This document shows, in pieces, positions 34,556-47,300 of a stretch of DNA of 64,000 bases. Both the position numbers and the translations under genes were made by a program. Below the pieces are notes generated by a model. That model saw only the letters and a program-made list of their open reading frames with translations, made no database searches and was not told the DNA's origin. This DNA comes from Hordeum vulgare subsp. vulgare (lineage: Eukaryota; Streptophyta; Magnoliopsida; Poales; Poaceae). The stretch spans positions 418,941,081 to 419,005,080 of the forward strand of contig NC_058518.1 in the NCBI RefSeq assembly GCF_904849725.1, given 5' to 3'. Position 1 is the stretch's first letter. Every line of letters starts with the position of its first letter.

Positions 34556-35813
34556 GTGGCATCATGAGCTAGGTTCATGCGTAGATGTCTTCTCGAGTAG
34601 AACACAAAAGTTTTTGTGGGCGGTGATGTGACTTTTGCTGCCCTCCTTAGTCTTTTCTTGATTCCGCGGTATTGTTGGATTGAAGCGGCTTGGACCGACA
34701 TTACTCGTACGCTTACGAGAGACTGGTTTCATCGTTACGAGTAACCCCCTTTGCTCAAAGATGACTGGCAAGTGACGGTTTCTCCAACTTTAGTTGAATC
34801 GGATTTGACCGAGGAGGTCCTTGGATGAGGTTAAATAGCAACTCATATATCTCCGTTGTGGTGTTTGCGTAAGTAAGATGCGATCCTACTAGATACCCTT
34901 GGTCACCACGTAAAACATGCAACAACAAAATTAAAGGACGTCTAACTTGTTTTTGCAGGGTATGATTGTGATGTGGTATGGCCAACGATGTGATGTGATA
35001 TATTGGATGTATGAGATGATCATGTTGTAATAGAAATATCGACTTGCACGTCGATGGTACGACAACCGGCAGGAGCCATAGGGTTGTCTTTATACTAACA
35101 TATTTGTGCTTGCAGATGCGTTTACTATTTTGCTAGGATGTAGCTTTAGTAGTAATAGCATAAGTAGCACGACAACCCCAATGGCAACACGTTGATGGAT
35201 GATCATGGTGTGGCGCCGGTGACAAGAAGATCGTGCCGGTGCTTTGGCGATGGAGATCAAGAAGCACGAGATGATGGCCATATCATGTCACTTATGAATT
35301 GCATGTGATGTTAATCCTTTTATGCACCTTATTTTGCTTAGAACGACGGTAGCATTATGAGGTGATCTCTCACTAAAATTTCAAGACGAAATTGTGTTCT
35401 CCCCGACTGTGCACCGTTGCTACAGTTCGTCGTTTCGAGACACCACGTGATGATCGGGTGTGATAGACTCAACGTTCACATACAACGGGTGCAAAACAGT
35501 TGCGCACGCGGAACACTCGGGTTAAGCTTGACGAGCCTAGCATGTGCAGACATGGCCTCGGAACACATGAGACCGAAAGGTCGATCATGAATCATATAGT
35601 TGATATGATTAGCATAGGGATGCTTACCACTGAAACTACTCTCGACTCACGTGATGATCGGACTTGGGATAGTGTAAGTGGATCATGAACCACTCAAATG
35701 ACTAGAGAGATGTACTTTTTGAGTGGGAGTTTAGCGCATAATTTGATTAAGTTGAACTCTAATTATCTTGAACATAGTCTAAGTCCACTTTGAATATATT
35801 TGTGTTGTAGATC
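34556..35813 (+). other. E3 primer-binding site and leader
   Basis: GTGGCATCATGAGC directly follows the LTR. The leader has the same length as that of E2 and is nearly identical to it. It contains no supported gene. Confidence 0.8.
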
Positions 35814-38721
35814 ATGGCTCACGCAAGAGTCATCCTGAATTTTAATACGTTCCTAGAGAAAGCTAAGTTGAAAGATGATGGAAGCAACTTTGTAGACTGG
35901 GCTCGTAATCTTAAGCTAATCTTACAAGCTGGAAAGAAGGATTATGTCCTTAATGTTGCGCTAGGAGATGAACCACCCGCTACGGCTGACCAGGATGTTA
36001 AGAATGCTTGGTTAACACGTAAGGAGGACTACTCAGTAGTTCAATGTGCAGTCTTGTATGGCTTAGAACCGGGACTTCAACGTCGCTTTGAGCGTCATGG
36101 AGCATTTGAGATGTTCCAGGAGTTGAAGTTCATCTTTCAGAAGAACGTCCGGATCGAGAGGTATGAGACCTCCGATAAATTCTATACTTGCAAGATGGAG
36201 GAGAACTCGTCTGTCAGTGAACATGTGCTCAAAATGTCTGGGTACTCAAACCGTCTAGCTGAGCTGGGGATTGAACTCCTGCAAGAGGCTATCACTGACA
36301 GAATCCTTCAATTACTGCCGCCAAGCTATAAAGGCTTTGTGTTGAACTACAACATGCAAGGGATGAACAAGTCACCCGGCGAGTTGTTTGCGATGCTGAA
36401 AGTCGCAGAGTCTGAACTCCGTAAAGAGCATCAAGTGTTGATGGTGAATAAGACCACTAGTTTCAAGAGAAACGGCAAAGGCAAGAAGGGTAATTCAAAG
36501 AAGAGCGGCAAGCCTGTTGCCAATCCGATGAAGAAACCCAAAGCTGGACCTAAGCCTGAAACAGAGTGTTACTATTGCAAGGGTATGGGTCACTGGAAGC
36601 GCAACTGCCCCAAGTATCTGGCTGATAAGAAGGCGGCCAAAGAAAAATCAGGTGTATTGATATACATGTTATTGTCGTGTACTTAACCGTCTCTCGTAGT
36701 AGTGCCTGGGTATTCGATACCGGTTCTGTTGCTCATATTTGCAACTCGAAACAGGAACTGCGGAATAGACGAAGGCTGGCGAAAGATGAAGTGACGATGC
36801 GCGTAGGAAATGGTTCCAAGGTTGATGCAATCGCCGTCGGCACAGTTTCACTTCAGTTACCATCAGGATTAGTTATGAACTTGAATCATTGCTATTTAGT
36901 GCCTGCGTTGAGCATGAACATTATATCTGGATCTTGTTTATTGCGAGACGGTTACTCTTTTAAGTCAGAGAATAATGGTTGTTCTATTTCTATGAGTCAC
37001 ATCTTTTATGGTCATGCACCCAATGTGAGAGGATTGTTCATATTGAATCTTGATAGTGATAATACACACATACATAACATTGAGACCAAAAGAATTAGAG
37101 TTAACAATGATAGCGCCATCTTTTTGTGGCACTCCCGCTTAGGTCATATTGGTGTAAAGCGCATGAAGAAACTCCATGCCGATGGACTTTTGGAGTCACT
37201 TGACTTTGATTCACTTGACACGTGCGAACCATGCCTCATGGGCAAGATGACAAAAACTCCATTCTCCGGAACAATGGAGCGTGCAAGTGACTTGTTGGAA
37301 ATCATACATACCGATGTGTGCGGTCCGATGAGCGTAGAGGCACGCGACGGATATCATTATTTTCTCACCTTCACTGACGATTTGAGTAGATATGGTTATG
37401 TATACTTAATGAAGCACAAGTCTGAAACATTTGAAAAGTTCAAGCAATTTCAGAGTGAAGTTGAAAATCATCGTAACAAGAAGATCAAGTTCCTACGGTC
37501 TGATCGTGGGGGTGAATATCTGAGTTTCGAGTTTGGTGCTCACTTAAGACAATGTGGAATTGTTTCACAGTTGACACCGCCTGGAACACCACAGCGTAAT
37601 GGTGTGTCCGAACGTCCTAATCGTACTTTATTAGAGATGGTGCGATCTATGATGTCTCTTACCGATTTGCCGTTATCGTTTTGGGGTTATGCATTAGAAA
37701 CAGCTGCATTCACTTTAAATAGGGCACCATCAAAATCCGTTGAGACGACACCATACGAACTGTGGTATGGCAAAAGGCCAAAGTTGTCGTTTCTTAAAGT
37801 TTGGGGATGTGATGCTTATGTCAAAAAGCTTCAGCCTGAAAAGCTGGAACCCAAAGCGGAAAAGTGCATCTTCATAGGTTACCCAAAAGAGACAGTTGGG
37901 TACACCTTCTATCTCAAATCCGAGGGCAAAGTGTTTGTTGCTAAAAACAGAGCTTTTCTCGAGAAGGAGTTTCTCTCGAGAGAATTGAGTTGGAGGAAGA
38001 TATAACTTGATGAGGTTGTCGAACCTCTCATCCCTCTAGATGGTGGCGCAGGGCAAGGGGAAACCTTTGTCATTGCGACGCCGGTTGAGGAGGATGTTAA
38101 TGATGATGATCATGAAACTCCGGTTCAAGTTCCTCTCGAACCACGCAGGTCGACGAGACCACGTGCTGCTCCAGAGTGGTACGGTAATCCCGTCATGCCA
38201 ATCATGTTGTTAGACAACAATGAACCTGCAAATTATGGAGAAGCAATGGTGGGCCCAGATTCCAACAAATGGCTAGAGGCCATGAAGTCCGAGATAGGAT
38301 CCATGTATGAGAACAAAGTATGGACTTTGGAAGTACTACCTGAGGGCCGCAAGGCTATTCAGAACAAATGGATCTTTAAGAAGAAGACGGACGCTGACGG
38401 CAATGTGACCGTTTATAAAGCTCGACTTGTGGCAAAGGGTTTTTCACAAGTTCAAGGAGTTGACTACCATGAGACATTCTCACCCGTAGCGATGCTTAAG
38501 TCCGTCAGAATCATGTTAGCAATAGCTGCATTTTTCGATTATGAAATCTGGCAAATGGATGTCAAAACGGCGTTCCTTAACGGTTTCCTTAAGGAAGAGT
38601 TGTATATGATGCAACCCGAAGGTTTTGTCGATCCTAAAAATGCTGACAAGGTATGCAAGCTCCAACGATCCATTTATGGACTGGTGCAAGCATCTCGGAG
38701 TTGGAACAAACGCTTTGATGA

Positions 38722-39400
38722 GGTGATCAAAGCATTTGGGTTTATACAAGTGGTTGGAGAATCTTGTATTTACAAGAAAGTGAGTGGGAGCTCTGTGGCG
38801 TTTATAATATTATATGTGGATGACATATTGCTGATTGGAAACAACATAGAGTTTTTGGAGAGCATAAAGAATTACTTGAATAAAAGTTTCTCTATGAAGG
38901 ACCTAGGAGAAGCTGCTTACGTTCTAGGCATTAATATCTACATGGATAGATCGAAACGCCTGATAGGACTTTCACAAAGCACATACCTTGATAAAGTTTT
39001 GAAGAGGTTCAAAATGGAACAGTCCAAGAAAGGGTTCTTGCCAGTTTTACAAGGTACAAGATTGAGTAAGACTCAGTGCCCAGCAACTGATGAGGATAGA
39101 GAGCATATGAGCACCGTCCCCTATGCTTCAGCCATAGGTTCTATCATGTATGCAATGTTGTGCACTAGACCGGACGTTAGCTTGGCCATAAGTATGGCAA
39201 GTATGTTCCAGAGTAATCCAGGAGTGGATCACTGGACGGCGATCAAGAATATCCTGAAGTACCTGAAAAGGACTAAGGAGATGTTTCTCGTGTATGGAGG
39301 TGACGAAGAGCTCGCCGTAAAGGGTTACGTCGATGCAAGCTTTGACACATATCCGGACGACTCTAAGTCGCAGACCGGATACATATTTATTCTTAATGGG
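38722..39400 (+). repeat. E3 internal tandem duplication, first copy (679 bp)
   Basis: Starts GGTGATCAAAGC at 38722. The same text restarts at 39401. The two copies are the same by eye until about 39682. Confidence 0.93.
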
Positions 39401-40079
39401 GGTGATCAAAGCATTTGGGTTTATACAAGTGGTTGGAGAATCTTGTATTTACAAGAAAGTGAGTGGGAGCTCTGTGGCGTTTATAATATTATATGTGGAT
39501 GACATATTGCTGATTGGAAACAACATAGAGTTTTTGGAGAGCATAAAGAATTACTTGAATAAAAGTTTCTCTATGAAGGACCTAGGAGAAGCTGCTTACG
39601 TTCTAGGCATTAATATCTACATGGATAGATCGAAACGCCTGATAGGACTTTCACAAAGCACATACCTTGATAAAGTTTTGAATAAGTTCAAAATGGAACA
39701 GTCCAAGAAAGGGTTCTTGCCAGTGCTACAAGGTATAAAATTGAGTAAGACTCAGTGCCCAGCGACTGCGGAAGACAGAGAACAAATGAGTTCCGTCCCC
39801 TATGCTTCAGCCATAGGTTCTATCATGTATGCAATGTTGTGCACTAGACGAGACGTCACCTTGGCCATAAGTATGGCAGGCAGGTTTCAGAGTAATCTAG
39901 GAGTGGATCACTGGACGGCGGTCAAGAATATTCTGAAGTACCTGAAAAGGACTAAGGAAATGTTTCTCGTTTATGGAGGTGACGAAGAGCTCGTCGTAAT
40001 GGGTTACGTTGACGCAAGCTTTGACACTGATCCGGATGACTCTAAGTCTCAAACCGGATACGTATTTATTCTTAATGGG
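39401..40079 (+). repeat. E3 internal tandem duplication, second copy; right part E4-like
   Basis: Follows the first copy up to about 39682. From there it matches E4's reverse-strand sequence instead, continuing past the copy end to about 40210. Confidence 0.9.
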
Positions 40080-40527
40080 GGTGCGGTAAGCTGGTGCAGT
40101 TCCAAGCAAAGCGTCGTAGCAGATTCTACATGTGAAGCGGGGTACATGGCTGCCTAGGAGGCAGCAAAGGAGGGTGTCTGGATGAAGCAGTTCATGACGG
40201 ATCTTGGAGTAGTGCCAACCGCACTGAATCCAATAAACTTGTTCTGTGACAACACGGGTGCCATTGCCTTAGCAAAGGAACCACGGTTTCACAAGAAGTC
40301 CAGACACATCAAACGACGCTTCAACCTCATCCGCGACTACGTCGAAGGGGGGGACGTAAATGTATGCAAAGTGCACACGGATCTGAATGTAGCAGACCCG
40401 CTGACTAAACCTCTTCCACGGGCAAAGCATGATCAACACCAGAACTGTATGGGTGTTAGATTTATTACAATGTAATTCACATGATGATGTGAGGGCTAGA
40501 TTATTGACTCTAGTGCAAGTGGGAGAC

Positions 40528-42343
40528 TGTTGGAATTATGCCCTAGAGGCAATAATAAATATAGTTATTATTATAATTCCTGTATCAAGATAATCGTTTA
40601 TTATCCATGCTATAATTGTATTGAATGAAGACTTATATACATGTGTGGATACATAGACAAAACACTGTCCCTAGCAAGCCTCTAGTTGGCTGGCCAGTTG
40701 ATCAAAGATAGTCAGGGTCTTCTGATTATTAACAAGGTGTTGTGGCTTGATAAGTGGATCACGTCATTAGAAGAATCACGTGATGGACTAGACCCAAACT
40801 AATAGACGCAACATATTGATTGTGTCATTTTGTTGCTACCGTTTTCTGCGTGTCAAGTATTTGTTCCTATGACCATGAGATCATATAACTCACTGACACC
40901 GGAGGAATGCTTTGTGTGTATCAAACGTCGCAACGTAACTGGGTGACTATAAAGATGCTCTACAGGTATCTCCGAAGGTGTTCGTTGAGTTAGTATGGAT
41001 CGAGACTGGGATTTGTCACTCCGTGTAACGGAGAGGTATCTCGGCGCCCACTCGGTAATACAACATCACACACAAGCCTTGCAAGCAATGTGACTTAGTG
41101 TAAGTTGCGGGATCTTGTATTACGGAACGAGTAAAGAGACTTGCCGGTAAACGAGATTGAAATAGGTATGCGGATACTGACGATCGAATCTCGGGCAAGT
41201 AACATACCGAAGGACAAAGGGAATGACATACGGGATTATATGAATCCTTGGCACTGAGGTTCAAACGATAAGATCTTCGTAGAATATGTAGGATCCAATA
41301 TGGGCATCCAGGTCCCGCTATTGGATATTGACCGAGGAGTCTCTCGGGTCATGTCTACATAGTTCCCGAACCCACAGGGTGTGCACACTTAAGGTTCGAC
41401 GTTGTTTTATGCGTATTTGAGTTATATGGTTGGTTACGAATGTTGTTCGGAGTCCCGGATGAGGTCACAGACGCCACGAGGGTTTCCGGAATGGTCCGGA
41501 AACAAAGATTGATATATAGGATGACCTCATTTGATTACCGGAAGGTTTTCGGAGTTACCGGGAATGTACAGGGAATGACGAATGGGTTCCGGGTGTTCAC
41601 CCGGGGGGGGGGGGCAACCCACCCCGGGGAAGCCCATAGGCCTTGGGGCTGGCGCACCAGCCCTTAGTGGGCTGGTGGGACAGCCCAAGAAGGCCCTATG
41701 CGCCATAGGAAGAAAATCAAAGAGAAAAAAAGAGGAGGTGGGAAAAGGGGGAAGGACTCCTCCTTCCAAACCTAGTTGGACTCGGTTTGGAAGGGGAGGG
41801 TTGCCCCCCTTGGCTCGGCCGAACCCCTTGGGGGTCCTTGGACCCCAAGGCAAGGCTCCCCCTCTTCCCCCTATATATACAGAGGTTTTAGGGCTGATTT
41901 GAGACAACTTTGCCACGGCAGCCCGACCACATATCTCCACGGTTTTACCTCTAGATCGCGTTTCTGCGGAGCTCGGGTGGAGCCCTGCTGAGATAAGATG
42001 ATCACCAACCTCCGGAGTGCCGTGACGCTGCCGGAGAACTCATCTACCTCTCCTCTCTCTTGCTGGATCATGAAGGCCGAGATCATCGTCGAGCTGTACG
42101 TGTGCTGAACGCGGAGGTGCCGCCCGTTCGGCACTAGATCGTGGGACTGATCGCGGGACGGTTCGCGGGGCGGATCGAGGGACGTGAGGACGTTCCACTA
42201 CATCAACCGTGTTCACTAACGCTTTTGTTGTGCGGTCTACAAGGGTACATAGATCGAATATCCCCTCTCGTAGATGGACATCACCATGATAGGTCTTCGT
42301 GCGCGTAGGAAATTTTTTGTTTCCCATGCGACGTTCCCCAACA
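40528..42343 (+). repeat. E3 3' LTR
   Basis: 1816 bp, TG...CA, with CTATATATAC at 41871-41880. It differs from the 5' LTR in scattered bases and in the R/U5 patch discussed in the findings. Confidence 0.94.
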
Positions 42344-42589
42344 TGTAGTACATCCAATCTGCAAAATGGGAATAAGAAAGTCAGAAGAAGAAGAAGAACA
42401 ACAACAACATATATATGACAAATAAGCTAAATTTAAGAAGAAAGAGAAGAAGCAATAAGATAAGGAGAAGAAAAACAAGAAGAAGGAGGAGGAGGAGAAG
42501 GAGAAGGAGGAGGAGGAGAATAAGAAAATAAGAAGAGAAGAAGGAGGAGAAGAAGGAGCTTCTTCTTCCTTCTTTTTATTTCTCCTCTT

Positions 42590-43460
42590 CTCCTCTTCTT
42601 GGAGCTAAATTAGCTAAGTATGTATTTTTGGAGCTAAATGGGCTAATTATGTTATTTTAGTGGAAAACAAGCTAAGTATATAATATTAATGAGCTAACCA
42701 AGGTTCTTATGCCATTTTGAGCTTTATTATGTCTTTTTGGAGCTAAATGGGCTAATTATGTCATTTTGGAGCTAAATGGGCTAATTATGTCATTGTTGGG
42801 GAAAATAAGGTAAGGAGAATATGAAAGAGGAGAAGAAAGAGGAGGAGGAGGAGGAGAAGAAGAAATCAAGAAGAAGCAGAAGAAGGAGGAGAAGGAGGAG
42901 AACTCCTCTCATCCTCCTTCTTCTCCTCCTTCTCTTCTTCTTCTCTTCTTCTTCTTCTTCTTCTTCCTTCTTTTCATTTTCCTATTTCTTCTCCTCTTCT
43001 CCTATTCTTGGAGCTAAATTTTCTAATTATGTCTTTTTGGAGCTAAATGGGCTTATTATGTCATTTTGGAGCTAAATGGGCTAATTATGTCATTGTTGGG
43101 GAAAATAAGGTAAGGAGAATATGAAAGAGGAGAAGATAGAGGAGGAGGAGGAGAAGTAGAAGAAATCAAGAAGAAGAAGAAGAAGAAGGAGAAGGAGGAG
43201 GAGGAGGAGAAGGAGGAGGAGGAGGAAAAGGTCTTCTCCTTCTTATCCTCCTCCTCTCCTCCTCCTTCTCCTCCTTCTCTTCTTCTTCTGTTCTTCTTCT
43301 TCTTCTTCCTTCTTTTCATTTTTCCTATTTCTTCTCCTCTTCTCCTATTCTTGGAGCTAAAATTTCTAATTATGTCTTTTTGGAGCTAAATGGGCTTATT
43401 ATGTCATTTTGGAGCTAAATGGGCTAAGTATGTCATTGTTGTCAATAGAAATTAGTTGTC
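42590..43460. repeat. Tandem ~300-343-bp units with purine/pyrimidine inverted arms (CACTA interior)
   Basis: The phrase GTCTTTTTGGAGCTAAATGG recurs at 42731, 43031 and 43374, with a decayed earlier unit near 42624. Each full unit contains a GA-rich run directly followed by a CT-rich run, so that the strand can fold on itself. Adjacent 42349-42590 is GA/CT-rich as well. The open frames here (poly-Glu, poly-Ser) are low-complexity artefacts. Confidence 0.85.
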
Positions 43461-43584
43461 ATTTTGGAGCTAAATGGGCTAAGTATGAAAATAAGTTGTC
43501 AAATATTTTTAAATAAACGACATAAATTACTTAATAAATATGGTTTAGGAACTTAAATAAACAACATATGATGGACACTCTTCT

Positions 43585-44195
43585 CTCATGTATGGTGGAC
43601 ACTCCCTCACCAATTTTTGGACCGTCGATGATGGTCGCTACTCCTACTTTCCCTAGTGCATAACAAATATATAGCACAAGGAGAAAGAGGAGAATCGACC
43701 TTCACGACAATAGTCGGCATTCTTCTTCTCTCATATATGGTAGACACTCCCTCACTAATTTTTTGACCATCTATGATGGTCGCTACTCCTACTTACCCTA
43801 GTGCATAACAAATATCTAGCACAAGGAGAAGGAGGAGAAGCGACCTCCACGACAACAGTCGACATTCTTCTTCTCTCATATATGGTGGACACTCCCTCAC
43901 CGATTTTTCGATCGTCGATGATGGTCGCTACTCCTACTTCCCCTAGTGCATAACAAATATCTAGCACAAGGAGAAGGAGGCGAAGCGACCCCCAAGACAA
44001 CAATCAGCATTCTTCTTCTCTCATATATGGTGGACACTCCCTCATCGATTTTTCGACCGTCGATGATGGTCGCTACTCCTACTTCCCCTAGTTCATAACA
44101 AATATTTAGCACAAGGAGAAGGAGGAGAAGTGACCCCCATGACAACAGTCGACATTCTTCTTCTCTCATATATGGTGGACACTCCCTCACCGATT
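43585..44195. repeat. 145-bp tandem repeat, four full copies plus a partial (CACTA interior)
   Basis: The phrase CTCATATATGGTGGACACTC starts at 43585, 43730, 43875, 44020 and 44165, exactly 145 bases apart. Since 145 is not a multiple of three, the open frames across it are not a repeated protein. Confidence 0.92.
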
Positions 44196-44379
44196 AAACT
44201 TGTTAATACTAGTTTATAATGACCATTGAAATGAACTCACCGTGCCAATCGCAGAGAAGACGGGCATTGGCGGAGGGACTTGACCTGCCATGATAAAGAT
44301 TAAAAGAAATTGGTACAACATAATCACTATCATGAATAATAATATGTACATATATAATTTATGTTGTGAATCTTACAAA

Positions 44380-47300
44380 CTAATAATCATCATCAATAAA
44401 TGCATCATCATCATCACTATCACGCATGTCTTCATGAATGATGTGCTCATCGGGTTCAACGACATGAAGTTGTGGAAGGCCTTTCTGTAATCGGTCAAGC
44501 ATCGACAGGTCATCCGCATCAGTAACCTCTTCTAGTTCCAGCTCTACTGGTTCTGGCTCAGGGGTGAAGTCGGATTCATTGTCGGAGTCTACTTCCTTGT
44601 TCTGGGGTGAAGCACGGTGGTTCTTGAAACGTTTCTTGGAAAGACGTGTTTCTTGAAAGAATTCTCCATCATATGTGTCTGCGTTAGTGTGAGGTTCATA
44701 ATCCTGTTCATTTGGGAGAGATGGTCTAACATGTGGCGACACTTCATAAACAACATACCAGCCTTCCAGATTCTTATCAGTTTGGCATGCCCACGGTAGA
44801 TAGAAATCTTGGGTCGCCTATTGAGCCGTAATATAGACATCGGGAACATCTAAATGGGTGTTTGGATTGATTTCGACTATTCCTATATGTTCATGAGTCC
44901 TTCTAGACTCCTTCGGCTGGAACCAATAACATTTGAAGACTACGACGTTTGGTGGGTTTTCACCATAGAATTGAAGTTCATCAATTGCTTCAACTCTTCC
45001 ATAATACTCGATAACACCTTCGCCGATAGCAGAGACACCACAATTTGTAGAATTCCGGTCGGGCATAGATAGCTCTTTGCCAAAGGTACAAAAGAGATAC
45101 CCGCTGATGTTGTATTTCTCAAATGAACGGACTTTATAGTCAAGGCGTCCATAGACTCTGAATTAGCCTACAAGTTTAATACGAAACGATTGTTGCATTA
45201 GCCGCAAGTCAGACCAAAAAATGAAATAGTCCATTATTGATAATTACCGTTTGTTTGAACCAAGAGATGAAACCGGGATAGCCGCCTACTGTCTTTGCCA
45301 GAAGCTCATACTCTTCGACGGAATCATTTTTGATCACTTCTCCATCCGAGAATTTGGCACGTATCGGGTGTATGAAATATCCGTGAATAAGATCAGTTCA
45401 AAGGAATTAGAAGTTACGGGAAAATGTGCCGAGAACTTACTCGATGTACGGCCGCACTTCTGTTAGGTTGTTGAAGATATACAACAAAATGTTCCGCCAT
45501 TCTTCGACATCCAACGTTATTGGTTTCGAAGCACCGGCTGGTGCGAGATTCCCTTTGAATAGGCTGAGGTTGGATCCACCTTTTTGAGGGTGTGCATCAT
45601 TGTGCCGAGGCTTCGGGTTATGCAAATGATGATTTTTGGCTTGGTAGTGTGCTGTCACAAAGTTTGCCACCTCCTCAGTAATGAAAGTCTCAGCCATCGA
45701 TGCTTCAATTCTACGCTTATTTTTACATTTAGCTCGAAGCGTCTTCTGCATCCTCTCAGTTGCATAGCACCAACGATTTTGCACGGGCCCACCCAATCTT
45801 GCCTCGGTCAGTTGATGTAAAATCAAATGCTGCATTGGATTAAAGAAGCCCGGCGGAAAGATCTTCTCTAACTTGCACAATAACTCCGGTGCAAACTCCT
45901 CCATTTCATCTACCACGCCAGGCGACAATTCTTTCGCACAAAGAACACGGAAGAAATATCTCAACTCCGCCAGTATGAGCCATTCATTCTCAGGAATAAA
46001 GCCACGTACAATCACCGGCATTACCCGCTCTAGCCATATGTGCCAATCATGACTCCTGAGACCAAAGATTTTTATTTTTTCAAGACTCACTCCCCTCTTT
46101 AGATTCGCTGCATACCCATCAGGGAATATCAAGTGCATTTTGACCCACAAGATAATTTCCCTCATAGCTGGCCTTCCAAGATTGAACCAAGCCTTTGGCT
46201 TCGACCACTTCTGCTTTCCTTTGCCTTCTCGCATGTTTTGTAACGGTCTATGGCATAGTGTCTCTTGATCGACTCTAGCCTTAGTATTATCCTTTGTCTT
46301 TCCATCTATGTCGAACAATGTACCAAAAATAGCCTGTCCGATATTCATCTCAGTGTGCATCATGTCGATATTGTGTGGAAGAAGGAGGTCTTTGAAGTAA
46401 GGCAGATCCCAGAAGCATGGCTTGTGAGTCTAGGCGTGTTTTGAATTGTACCCCTTGAAATACCCTGGACGCTCTGGATCAGGCTCGAGGGCATTTAACT
46501 GATCCAGGATCTGTTGGCCTGTCAACACAGGTGGTTCCAAGTTTTTGACAACTTTACCTTTGGTAAAGTTCTTCTTGTCTTTTCTAAACTGATGGTCAGG
46601 ATCCAGGAACTGTCTATGCAAGTCAAAGCAAGAATACTTTTGACCCTCCTGCAACCAATGAAACTGAAGAGTTGCCTTGCATTGGGGGCACGGGAACCTT
46701 CCATGCACACACCATCCAGAGAATAGCGCATACGCCGGCAAGTCATGCATAGAGTACATGTACCACACATGCATTTTGAAGTTTTGTTTTGTAGCGGCAT
46801 AGTATGTCTTGACCCCATTATCCCAAGCTTCTTCCAATTCATCCTTAAGCGGCTGCAGGCACACATTCATATTCTTCCTCAGATAATTTGGCCCTGGAAT
46901 TAACAACGTCAGAAATATGTTATTTCTTTGCATAATCTGCCCGGGGGAGATTGAGTGGAATGACAAATACAAGCCAAAAACTGTATTGGGTTGCCGTCAT
47001 GCCGAAGGGATTAAAACCATCCGTGGATACGTAGACTCGGGAATTCCTTGGATCTGCCGCTTTATCCTTATGCAATCCATCGAAATGTTTCCACGCTTCC
47101 CCATCCGATGTGTCTACCGCCATCTTATTCCCATTTGCATCTAGTTCGGTTCTTTTGCCCAATTTGTGCCATGTCATCTGTCTGGCTATCTCTTCGACCA
47201 TGAAAATACGTTGAAGTCTTGGTACAATTGGCATATACCGAAGAACACTAACTGCGATTTTGGTCAGCCTCTTCTCACCCATACCGTTGTCTACCAGAAC

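Larger units (their letters stand above)
35814..40475 (+). pseudogene. E3 Copia gag-pol polyprotein, frameshifted, stopped and partly duplicated
   Basis: Gag starts at ATG 35814 and is intact through the zinc knuckle CYYCKGMGHWKRNC. A one-base loss at about 36653-36660 shifts the frame before the protease (WVFDTGSVAHIC, then integrase, in the frame from 36677). GAA is changed to TAA at 38003-38005 after the integrase. RT (YVDD) and RNase H follow from 38195. At 39401 the sequence jumps back to a copy of 38722 onward, a 679-base duplication that shifts frame again. A TAG lies at 40155-40157, after GYMAA, identical to E4. The final part, 40182-40475, reads to RFITM. The protein cannot be made as one piece. 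Confidence 0.93.
32741..42343 (+). mobile_element. E3: Angela/BARE-like Copia element with internal duplication
   Basis: 9603 bp. LTRs are 32741-34555 and 40528-42343, with perfect target duplication TGTAG (32736-32740 and 42344-42348), inside the CACTA element. It is longer than E2 because 679 bp of RT/RNase H sequence is duplicated. The polyprotein has a frameshift and stops. Confidence 0.95.

Noticed and set aside
43585..44195. Regular repeats considered as a CRISPR-like array
   Set aside because: Units are contiguous 145-bp tandem copies without unique spacers, and the genome is a plant.
44290..44490. Forward 66-aa frame MIKIKRNWYNI near the transposase 3' end
   Set aside because: AT-rich chance frame overlapping the reverse transposase tail.
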